Shown: positions 1 through 8,279 of the stretch, piece after piece | Numbering within the stretch: the first letter of the stretch is position 1 | How the letters are laid out: each line of letters begins with the position of its first letter | Source: Chitinivibrionales bacterium | Lineage (GTDB): Bacteria; Fibrobacterota; Chitinivibrionia; Chitinivibrionales; JANQEN01 | DNA: 64,000 nucleotides | Reading direction: 5' to 3' | Assembly: GCA_028278335.1 (NCBI GenBank) | Contig: JANQEN010000012.1 | Coordinates: forward strand, 1-64,000 | The notes under the pieces: model-generated | Seen by the model: only the letters and a program-made list of their open reading frames with translations | What the model was told of the DNA's origin: nothing | Databases searched by the model: none | Position numbers and translations under genes: made by a program

Positions 1-3000
1 GCTTGTAATACTGGAAATTGAAGTTGCCTCGTTGCCAGCATTATGTAGAGTAATGATGGTTGACCCCGTATCACTGGCCCATACATTGCCAAAATCATAA
101 TTTTGTGGGGATGTGACCAATCGTCTCATCCCATCAACTATCAAAGTACAGGGCACCACATAGGGATTTGTTGCAACCGGATCATTATGCGAAAGTTCCA
201 ATTGTCCAATATAGGTACCTCCAAATTGATTCGATGCATTAAACATGACTTCTAAATCCAACGATGAACTTGCTGGAATAGTCTCTTCCTCAGTAACGAC
301 CTGTAACCATACGGAAGAATATCCCGCTTCATCAGCGGCAACAGCCCAGGCACCGGATATCGTTGGAAAGACTGCAATGGTTGATCCATCATCAGGATCT
401 AGTGCATAAAGTCCACCGCCAATTGATCCAACAAACAAAAGATCTGCACCAGAAGAGTACCCAATACCATAAGAACTTGTGGGAGCACTAAAGGAGTTGA
501 TAATTGATCCATCTTCTAAATTCCGCTCCTCAATACCACTATTTACATCTGATACGAATACAGTTTTCCTTGTGGAGCCGCCATAGCTTATTCCACCAGC
601 ATAACTACTTCCTAAGGGCCAATTAAACACATTACTACCATCACTTTTATTAATGATGTAACAGGTATTGTTGGAATAATTTGCCAAAATGAGATACTCT
701 TTACTAACACCAAGACCATCAATACCAACCGGGACGCTGTTACTAATTGTACGAACTAAAGAACCATTAGAGGGATCGATAACGGAAATGCTGCTATTGT
801 ACCATACATAATAAAGGTATTCTCCATCATAAGCTAATCCATCTTGTCCGCCACCATTTCCTACATAAATGCTATCACCTATTGCAGCCCCTGTTTCAGG
901 GTCAATCTGCTTTATGTAGTTATTGGAGACAATAAAAACAACTCCCTTATTAATGAGAGGAACTTGATCAGGCTCTGGAAGCTTAGAAGTAATCTCCTTT
1001 GCTGTTGCTGAAATCGCATTGAGAGCATAATTTCTTTGAGCAAGGGCATCTCTTGGTGGCTTTTTTATAACATTTGGCTCCTTTACCTTGACAATGAGGG
1101 GTTTCATTTTTTCTTTTTTCAACCCTCTACCCAGGGATGTCTCAGTCTCAGAAATATCAATTGAAAAGTGCAAAGAGTCATCACCACTATTGCTAATGGT
1201 TAACAAGGACGTTGAGGAATCGCCAACAAAAAGGGTATCTGATAATCGTCCTGGAGTTGCAGAAATTATAGGGCGTGTTAAGTCAAAGTTGACCTCAGTT
1301 ATCGACGGCGGGATTGAAACTACCAACGTGTCACTGGTAAGAAAATCATTATGCTGTGCAACAAGTGAATAAGTGCCGTCTATTCCCCCAAACATATAGT
1401 ACCCTGAGGCATCTGTTTGGACGGTACCAGAAAGAGGACCAGAGAATGCGACTGAAGCACTTTCAAGAGGATTGCCACCGGTAAGCGCTCTAACATAACC
1501 ACTTATTTGACTTGATGTATACACCGAAAGGGTAAACTCTGACGACCAGCTTCCCGTATCGTCATCAACGATTGTTAAGGTAAAAGTGATAGTATGCGGT
1601 GTAGGACAACTGGGTGCAATTTGAAATCGACAAGGGTCAAGACCAGTTTTGATAGCACCACAACAGGGAATAGAACCGAATGAGGCCAAGCTATCTAAAA
1701 TTGACACATAGCTGTCAGTCGTCGACAAGGTTGCAGAAACGCCAGACGCAGCTTCACTTCCCACATTAACGAGCTTTACCATAAGATCAATCTCTTCATC
1801 TGGATTAATAAGCCCATCCCTATTTCCACCAATTGAGTCGGAAATGCTATTGGATGAATAGGTAATCGATGGACCGGTTACTTGTCCCCGTAAAATTGTT
1901 TGGGGATCTCCCTGAAGGTTGGTCTCATAGTAGCACCATCGAATATGAGTTCCGTTGATGTCCCAAATATTCTGTTCATGACTATAGGCATTTATCGCAC
2001 CAAGGTTGAAGATGTACTCGCCAAAGTATCCATGCCAGAATTGTCGATTGAATCGTTGACTTGGTGCATCTAAGGTTGTTCGCGAATCATTGAATGCTCC
2101 CCACCCATACCGAGAGTTAAACACAACGGCAAACATACCATGACGATGGGATGTGGTTAAATGTTCGGCAATGCAGTCTGAGGCAAAATCTCCGGGAATG
2201 CATCCTTGAGAGTAAGCAAAAATGTATTTGTCATTGGTCAATACGTCAGCGTCAGGATTATAAAACTTCATTACATAGTTGGTATTTGCATGACCAAGGT
2301 GGTTAATAATCCCATAGGAATTAGCATTTATCAAGCTTAAGATATCTGTCTTTGCCCACACCCCATCAAAGTCATACAATGTATCTATAGTAAAGGATGG
2401 ACAGGAAGAAAATCCAACAGTAGAATATCCTGCTGCAGTCGAGCCAAAGCGTATCTCTTCCATGAGAGGCCGTGCATAGCTAAACTCTCCAGGACCAAAC
2501 TGCGAGCCTAAATGCTCACCAACAATAAGCGTGTTCCGTAGGTGGGGCGAGGATTCTGGTTGGTTCTCATAGGCCAGGGTTTTATAGACAAAGTTGGACA
2601 TCTCCACAGCATTTTCTGCTGAAGCTCTACCTAAATAGATTTCTGCTGTCAAGTCTACATCACCACCACCAGGTCCATCATTAGGCTCTCCCCAAATACC
2701 ATCCCCATCCTCATTAAAAGACCCATCTAAGCATTGAAAATAGAGGTCGCTGGGAATCGAGGTACCCTCAGCAGTAAGCAGTCGATAGGGTAAAACGTTA
2801 GTATCACCACCAAGAAGTACGAATTCTGTGTCCCAATTGTTATATGCATCAATAATAAAATTGCGAAGCTTCTCTGCATTGTCAACACCTGAATAATTTG
2901 CATAAACATCTTCAATAGTCACTATGGTTGCAGACAACCCCCGTGATTGCTTATGAGCAATAAGGTCATGAATGGTAACATCCGTTGTGGCATCACGAAT

Positions 3001-3834
3001 AGAGCTATTAGTTACTACTACATACTGATAGGAATCGGCCGGATTACAAATACCAAGGATTTCCATTGTTGGCTGTGATCTTTTAAAATAGCTGGTGAGT
3101 TCCTTAGGATTATCAGCACCCATTTGTTTGAAATTGAATCGTGTTACTTTAGGTAAAACAGAGGGGATACTCTGAGAACGTACCCTTCTTAAGGGAATTG
3201 TAAGGGAAATTTTGTCACAGGAATACAGGGCCTTTGTTTGGGGATTGTAGGTCACCGGATGTAAATTGACATAAGCAATCGCGACACCATGTTTTTTTTG
3301 CACAGATGCTATATAATGAGTGTTTCTGGGATAGAGCTCATTCTTCTTATATGTCGAGGGATTGGGCATCCCTTTTTTAGGTACTACACCAGGAATTAAA
3401 GGGAAGGTCGCCTCTGCATACTCAATGAAAAACTGCCCAGGTATTTGTTGATTCCCCTCTTTTAAAACAATAATCTTTTCAAAATTCACCATATAGCCAT
3501 CAGGAATTATAACCTTTGCTGGTATAATTGGAATAAGAGGATCTCCTTCTGAAAATGGCTTTGGTGCACCACCAAGGGTAACCTTAGAAAGAGTGTTATT
3601 TTCATATTTTTTGGGTAATTCACTTACCCTCACTTTGGGAAGTTGATATTCAAGCAAAAGGTATTGGTTATCTACAAAATTTGTTCTGACCAACACCTCT
3701 TCTGAGCTTCTGGTATTTGGAAAGGCATGAGTAGTTTGCCAATCACTCTTCTCAGCAAAAGTGTTGCTTAGAAATGAGACAAGCAATAGTGACATAAATA
3801 TCAAATGCTTAAACAATTCCCTGCGTTTTTCCAT
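1..3834 (-). CDS. Secreted C25 (gingipain-type) cysteine protease, 3' part beyond the window
   Basis: The frame is open from an ATG at 3834 to base 1 (1278 codons, no stop), so the protein continues beyond the left edge. Residues 1-27 form a signal peptide, followed by a propeptide-like region to about 260 and a C25 domain at about 270-610. The likely catalytic His is in NHLGHANT (about 515) and the Cys in SQGCIPGDF (about 545, codon at 2202-2200), spaced as in gingipains. Downstream lie Ig-like and carboxypeptidase-regulatory-like segments (about 700-850), a YVTN-like propeller (about 930-1180) and the start of an ASPM/Hydin-type domain at the edge. The family cleaves extracellular proteins and is typically exported by type IX secretion; a sorting domain would lie outside the window. 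It diverges from the operon starting at 4439. The family assignment is firm; the substrate is unknown. Confidence 0.9.
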   Translation of the reverse strand, partial: MEKRRELFKHLIFMSLLLVSFLSNTFAEKSDWQTTHAFPNTRSSEEVLVRTNFVDNQYLLLEYQLPKVRVSELPKKYENNTLSKVTLGGAPKPFSEGDPLIPIIPAKVIIPDGYMVNFEKIIVLKEGNQQIPGQFFIEYAEATFPLIPGVVPKKGMPNPSTYKKNELYPRNTHYIASVQKKHGVAIAYVNLHPVTYNPQTKALYSCDKISLTIPLRRVRSQSIPSVLPKVTRFNFKQMGADNPKELTSYFKRSQPTMEILGICNPADSYQYVVVTNSSIRDATTDVTIHDLIAHKQSRGLSATIVTIEDVYANYSGVDNAEKLRNFIIDAYNNWDTEFVLLGGDTNVLPYRLLTAEGTSIPSDLYFQCLDGSFNEDGDGIWGEPNDGPGGGDVDLTAEIYLGRASAENAVEMSNFVYKTLAYENQPESSPHLRNTLIVGEHLGSQFGPGEFSYARPLMEEIRFGSTAAGYSTVGFSSCPSFTIDTLYDFDGVWAKTDILSLINANSYGIINHLGHANTNYVMKFYNPDADVLTNDKYIFAYSQGCIPGDFASDCIAEHLTTSHRHGMFAVVFNSRYGWGAFNDSRTTLDAPSQRFNRQFWHGYFGEYIFNLGAINAYSHEQNIWDINGTHIRWCYYETNLQGDPQTILRGQVTGPSITYSSNSISDSIGGNRDGLINPDEEIDLMVKLVNVGSEAASGVSATLSTTDSYVSILDSLASFGSIPCCGAIKTGLDPCRFQIAPSCPTPHTITFTLTIVDDDTGSWSSEFTLSVYTSSQISGYVRALTGGNPLESASVAFSGPLSGTVQTDASGYYMFGGIDGTYSLVAQHNDFLTSDTLVVSIPPSITEVNFDLTRPIISATPGRLSDTLFVGDSSTSLLTISNSGDDSLHFSIDISETETSLGRGLKKEKMKPLIVKVKEPNVIKKPPRDALAQRNYALNAISATAKEITSKLPEPDQVPLINKGVVFIVSNNYIKQIDPETGAAIGDSIYVGNGGGQDGLAYDGEYLYYVWYNSSISVIDPSNGSLVRTISNSVPVGIDGLGVSKEYLILANYSNNTCYIINKSDGSNVFNWPLGSSYAGGISYGGSTRKTVFVSDVNSGIEERNLEDGSIINSFSAPTSSYGIGYSSGADLLFVGSIGGGLYALDPDDGSTIAVFPTISGAWAVAADEAGYSSVWLQVVTEEETIPASSSLDLEVMFNASNQFGGTYIGQLELSHNDPVATNPYVVPCTLIVDGMRRLVTSPQNYDFGNVWASDTGSTIITLHNAGNEATSISSITS

Positions 3835-4438
3835 CTTACTTTTCTCCCTAGATTTTAACAATTCAAAATAAGCTGATAAATGGCTTGATACGGATCAACT
3901 CCAATTGAAAAAACATACCCACTTATGCATAGTTAATCTATATAGAACAGTAATAGCCATTGTTCTATAACAGACCAAGTCTATTTAAATTTCACTTCAA
4001 ACAACGTAGCTTTTAAAGGAGAATGGTGTTTTAAATGCAAGATACGTCAAAACAATATTGGTATTTTATGTCTATTGACACTTGCATCAACTCATAAAGA
4101 TAGACCTTGTATGGATATGCGTGATGGTGCTAATACTAGGAATCAAATCTGCACGTATCCCCCAGCAGTAGACTCTATCTTTCTTATGGATTCATTTTCC
4201 TCTTCTCCTCTTGTTCCTCCTGGGCCCCTCATTTTCATGATCGGACATTTTTTATATTGATAGAAATTCCAAAATGAAAATATAAACGGAAACATTAAAA
4301 TTGCAAATTAATTTATCAGATATTCTTTTTTTATGTATTTTCATTATATAAACAATTGTACGTTGATATTATCAGCAATTTTGTGAACTTCGATACTTGA
4401 CACATTACATTACTCTAACCAAACACTCAAGAGTCACC
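3835..4438. other. Divergent intergenic region
   Basis: About 600 bases separate the C25 protease gene from the rightward surface operon and should hold both promoters. It contains a 9-bp dyad at 3941-3969 (listed separately), an isolated AAAGGAG at 4014-4020 followed only by a 20-codon reading frame, and a purine-rich block (minus strand) at about 4185-4235. No convincing gene is seen. Confidence 0.6.
3941..3969. promoter_or_regulatory. 9-bp inverted repeat, candidate operator
   Basis: TATAGAACA (3941-3949) and its exact complement TGTTCTATA (3961-3969) are separated by 11 bases. The half-site centres are about two helical turns apart, as expected for a dimeric repressor or activator. It lies about 107 bases upstream of the C25 protease start. 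No T-run follows on either strand, so a terminator is unlikely. Operator function is inferred. Confidence 0.4.
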
Positions 4439-5563
4439 ATGAAAACAAAATCCCATATCAATAAAATCTTTTTGCTAATGGCTTTTATTTGCACATTATC
4501 AATTACCGATTCCTTCGGGGTTACTCTCCATTTCTCTGTCTTCATGCCAAAAGTCGTAAACGATCCTAGTGTCACCCAATTTGACATTTTTGGCAAAGGT
4601 GTGGGATCTCAGCTTTTTATGATCAACCTTATCAGTATGGGGGTTTCTGATACTACTAAAAATTTACGGTTGCGATACATGGTTGACTATTATGCACCTG
4701 CATCAATAGGGAATATCCCAGCTAAGCAAAAGTTATATGAAGGATTATCAAATGTTTTTTTCATGCCTCCCGATACCATGTTCAAAATTTCCAGCACCCA
4801 GTTTCTAAAAAAGGGTAACCCACAGATACCGGTTTCACTCTCTCAGGATATTTATGAACTGCCTGATGGTGAATTGAAGAAAAAGATCTATGCGACTCAG
4901 AAAATGCCCGATGGTGTTATTCGTTATACTATGATACTAGAACAAAATGGCGGGATTATTAGTCGAGACAATTCAGATCATACAATAATTAATTCCAGCT
5001 ATATCAATCTCATCTATCCAGGCAAAGAAATCTCGGGCACCTTGGAAACATTGACTGATCAGCATCCTCAATTTTCTTGGACCTCCGATCTTTGGGTGTT
5101 AAACAACGAAAAGGTTTTTGAGTTGCGTGTGTATGAAGCTCGCACCGGCGAGTCATTCACCCAGGCTATGAATAGGGAACCTATTCTTAAAAAGCTGCTT
5201 AGTGGTACTACCTTTAGATATCCCAATACCGGACGTCAATTGGAGTTGGGACATTCCTATTATTGGGAAGTTATTGGGCGATCACCACTCCAACCAGCAA
5301 AGGTGATTAAAAGCAGTCCCTTTGGTTTTCGAATGCTCAAAACGGTAAACCCCTTAGTGCAGCAAGTAATTGAAATATTACGCAATCACCCAGCTGAGTA
5401 CTCTGCGTCGCTCATCAAGCGCATACTAGACTATGATTCTGATGTAACCATAAAACTTCGATCAAACCAAGGAGTAGAGACGATTTCCGTAGATCGCCTG
5501 CAAAAAGTAGTCGACTCTTTAAAAGATAACAGTTACTCCTCTATCTCTACAACGGTCTATTAA
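4439..5563 (+). CDS. Secreted Ig-like protein of unknown function
   Basis: The protein has 374 residues from the ATG at 4439; a TTG at 4397 would only add 14 residues ahead of an otherwise normal signal peptide (MKTKSHINK, then a hydrophobic stretch to about residue 26). A beta-rich region at about 190-325 has the pattern HPQFSW...FELRVYEA...LELGHSYYWEV, like Fn3/Ig-like domains and reminiscent of DUF928. The C-terminal 60 residues look helical. It is the first gene of a tight operon, one base before the FecR/InlB-repeat gene. It is probably periplasmic or surface-associated. No enzyme motif was recognised, and the DUF928 resemblance is a weak visual impression. Confidence 0.75.
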   Translation: MKTKSHINKIFLLMAFICTLSITDSFGVTLHFSVFMPKVVNDPSVTQFDIFGKGVGSQLFMINLISMGVSDTTKNLRLRYMVDYYAPASIGNIPAKQKLYEGLSNVFFMPPDTMFKISSTQFLKKGNPQIPVSLSQDIYELPDGELKKKIYATQKMPDGVIRYTMILEQNGGIISRDNSDHTIINSSYINLIYPGKEISGTLETLTDQHPQFSWTSDLWVLNNEKVFELRVYEARTGESFTQAMNREPILKKLLSGTTFRYPNTGRQLELGHSYYWEVIGRSPLQPAKVIKSSPFGFRMLKTVNPLVQQVIEILRNHPAEYSASLIKRILDYDSDVTIKLRSNQGVETISVDRLQKVVDSLKDNSYSSISTTVY

Positions 5564-5564
5564 C

Positions 5565-8258
5565 ATGAGCAAGTCTATGCGGATATTCATTTTTATTATT
5601 ATACTTGTTAGTCAAGTAAGCTGGGCTACCTCTTCAAGAGAATGTGCCTTGGTACTGAGGAGTAAGGGACTAGTTTCTGTTAGTTATAACAAAACCAATA
5701 AGAGAGAACTCATTCGCAGGGGTTATTTGTTTACCGGAGGTGCGACTCTTCAAACTGGATCAAATGGATTCGTCCTGCTAAAATGTATTAACAGTGGATC
5801 AACCATTCTTCTACGTCCACGATCAGAGCTTGTGCTCAATGCTATAAAAAATAATGAAACCAAAGAATTAACTGAAAATGTTGAGATTAAGGCAGGTGAA
5901 GCATATATAAAAGTAAAGCAGACAAAAGACCAAACCTTTGAACTCTACACCCCCTCTAATTTAGCATCGTTACAGGAGTGCGAATGTTTGGTAGTACTCT
6001 CAACAACAAACCATCAGACAACACTCTATACCCTTTCAGGTACTGGCAAAATAGCCGACAACAACTTTACAACCTGGTGGGACCTCACTCCTCAGACAGC
6101 GGCCTTTTCTGTTAGCAACGGATTCGTTAATGTAAGCAGCTTGTCTTCGCGAACACTGCCACGGCTCTTTGCAATTAGGGACAGTTCTTTAAACTTTCGT
6201 ACTGGGCCGATCCTTACCCATACTTTGACAATAAAATCAGGCTCTGATGGTGTTGTAGAGCCACGGGGTAAACTTGTGGTATTACATAATGTGGGCATTG
6301 ACATTAAGGCAATTGCCGACGTGGACTATCAATTTACCCGTTGGAATATTATTGATGGTAACACCTATGTACCAGATGTCTCTGCACCGGAAACACAAAT
6401 TTTTGTTTCCTCCGATGCCCTGATTGAAGCTCAGTTTTCTGACAAACCATCACAGTTGAATATCACCCCTTCTCCCTATGGTACGACAAATCCCAAGGAA
6501 GTGGTTTCTTTGCAGAAGGGATTACCACTGACAATCACCATCAATCCAAAAAAGGGCTACTCATTTCGGGGCTGGAAAAAAAGTGGGAACCTCAAAATTA
6601 AAAAAATCAATCCCGTAAAAACAGCGGTCACCCTTTTTGGTCAATCAGCAACGATTACTCCTCGGTTCCGTAAGAAATCATACACCTTATCAATTAAGAA
6701 AAGTAGTAATGGAACTACAAAACCCACAAAAGCCCTCACTGTTGAGCATGGAGACTCTCTTTCCCTTTCGGCAACACCAAAGGAGGGGTATCGATTTATT
6801 GAATGGAAAATCCGCGAGGGTCATGCCACACTAAGAGAGCCCCGTAATCCCAATGCAATTGTTGTCTGTGACAGTATGGATGTAAGCGTAGAAGCTCTAT
6901 TCGACAAAAACACCGTAGAGATCTCCATTTTGCCCCATGAGCATGCGACTATTTCACCCCAGGGAAATTTTTATGTGTCAAGAGATGCCTTTCTCTCTGT
7001 CTCGGTGATACCTGATACTGGGTATATGGTATCTGGTTGGCATGTTGAACGAGGAAAGGCGCACATTCAAGGATATGAATATGTAATAATAAAATGCAAA
7101 AATCCCTTTGAAATTGTACCTGACATTACCGTTAAAAAGAACTATCTTACCCTTACCACCAATGAGTTTGGTACCGTAACGCCTGCAAAACCGCAGCTCA
7201 TCGAGTATAACACACCGACAAGAATTATTGCAACGCCATCGGAGGGCAAATATTTCATCAACTGGAATCTTTCCAGCGGATGGGCTGCAATTGCTAATCC
7301 CCAAAGGGACACAACCGAAATAGTCATGACCCACAGTGATGCAGTGATCGAAGCAATGTTTGCTCCTACCATTTGCACCTTAACTGTTTTAACAACCTTA
7401 GGAGGCTATACAGAACCGGCTGGCACCATTAAAAGTTTTGAAGGCGGCTCAATTATTGTTAATGCTGTGCCAAATCAAAAGGCAGCCTTTCTTGGATGGA
7501 AGGTTTTTAGTGAAAAGGATAGCACCCAATCAGGCGAGAGCAGTGCACCCCTTATTGTTACAGACACCTTCATTGGCACTAAACAGATACAATTCTCTGA
7601 CACCTTAGATATACCAGAGCAAACCATAACAAGCCTTAAGGGAAACGCAACGATTCAAGCAATTTTTTCAACTGAAACAGTCAAGCTATCGGTTTTGACA
7701 AACGGACTCGGTCAAACAGACCCGACAGATGAATCATACGTGGTTAAAAATAAATTAACGACGGTGAAGGCTACTGCCAACGAAAACCAAGCTTTTTTAC
7801 AATGGGTTGTAGTGTCAGGAGAGCACGTTGAATTTGAAGATCCCTTTAATGCAATAACCACGGTTAACCCCGGGGTTGAAAGCTGTGTGATAAAGGCGCT
7901 CTTTCAGCCAGACTCATTAGCCTATCAAGAAAGCACGATCCAATCAGGAGAGTACTCTCTTAAAATCATCTGTGATAACACCCAGGGATTGATTGACACA
8001 GAGGACAAGATAATCATGAAACCTGGTGAACCTATTGTGATAACGGCAAAGCCGAAGTCTGGCTTCTATTTACAGGAGTGGCGAGAGATTGATGGCGATG
8101 TTGACTTTTCAGACAATAAAAAAGAGACTACCAAGGTCACTTTAAAAAGCGATGCTATAATCATGCCCGACTTTGAGCCAAAGGCAATTCAGACATTAGA
8201 AATCATTTTCCAAGATTCAGAAAAAAAGAAGAAAACGATTCAAACGCGGTTTCGTTAG
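5565..8258 (+). CDS. Secreted FecR-domain protein with eight InlB B-type repeats
   Basis: This 897-residue protein has a signal peptide (about residues 1-22; the second Met at 5577 would also work). A FecR-like domain at about 25-200 includes RRGYLFTGGATLQTG and GSTILLRPRSEL. Eight divergent InlB B/Flg_new_2 repeats of about 72-100 residues follow from about 226 to 865. Each opens with a strand such as LTIKSGSDGVVEP, has a central W (FTRWNI, FRGWKK, FIEWKI) and closes with an A-x-F motif (EAQF, EALF, EAMF). Such repeats form extended stalks on secreted proteins. The C-terminus is Lys-rich with no sorting domain. It lies between the Ig-like protein and the barrel gene (21-base gap). A role as a periplasmic or surface scaffold is inferred. 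Confidence 0.85.
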   Translation: MSKSMRIFIFIIILVSQVSWATSSRECALVLRSKGLVSVSYNKTNKRELIRRGYLFTGGATLQTGSNGFVLLKCINSGSTILLRPRSELVLNAIKNNETKELTENVEIKAGEAYIKVKQTKDQTFELYTPSNLASLQECECLVVLSTTNHQTTLYTLSGTGKIADNNFTTWWDLTPQTAAFSVSNGFVNVSSLSSRTLPRLFAIRDSSLNFRTGPILTHTLTIKSGSDGVVEPRGKLVVLHNVGIDIKAIADVDYQFTRWNIIDGNTYVPDVSAPETQIFVSSDALIEAQFSDKPSQLNITPSPYGTTNPKEVVSLQKGLPLTITINPKKGYSFRGWKKSGNLKIKKINPVKTAVTLFGQSATITPRFRKKSYTLSIKKSSNGTTKPTKALTVEHGDSLSLSATPKEGYRFIEWKIREGHATLREPRNPNAIVVCDSMDVSVEALFDKNTVEISILPHEHATISPQGNFYVSRDAFLSVSVIPDTGYMVSGWHVERGKAHIQGYEYVIIKCKNPFEIVPDITVKKNYLTLTTNEFGTVTPAKPQLIEYNTPTRIIATPSEGKYFINWNLSSGWAAIANPQRDTTEIVMTHSDAVIEAMFAPTICTLTVLTTLGGYTEPAGTIKSFEGGSIIVNAVPNQKAAFLGWKVFSEKDSTQSGESSAPLIVTDTFIGTKQIQFSDTLDIPEQTITSLKGNATIQAIFSTETVKLSVLTNGLGQTDPTDESYVVKNKLTTVKATANENQAFLQWVVVSGEHVEFEDPFNAITTVNPGVESCVIKALFQPDSLAYQESTIQSGEYSLKIICDNTQGLIDTEDKIIMKPGEPIVITAKPKSGFYLQEWREIDGDVDFSDNKKETTKVTLKSDAIIMPDFEPKAIQTLEIIFQDSEKKKKTIQTRFR

Positions 8259-8279
8259 AATAAGTAATAACAAAGAATC

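Noticed and set aside
1088-1372. 94-codon plus-strand frame inside the C25 protease gene
   Set aside because: It lies wholly opposite a long open protease frame with recognisable domains; an antisense shadow.
4034-4096. 20-codon reading frame (MQDTSKQYWYF...) behind AAAGGAG
   Set aside because: The spacing of about 14 bases is too long, the peptide is very short and there is no following gene for it to act on as a leader.
4075-4260. 61-codon frame in the divergent spacer
   Set aside because: It starts with TTG, has no ribosome-binding site, and low-complexity Ser/Pro content derives from a purine/pyrimidine-biased block; no family resemblance.
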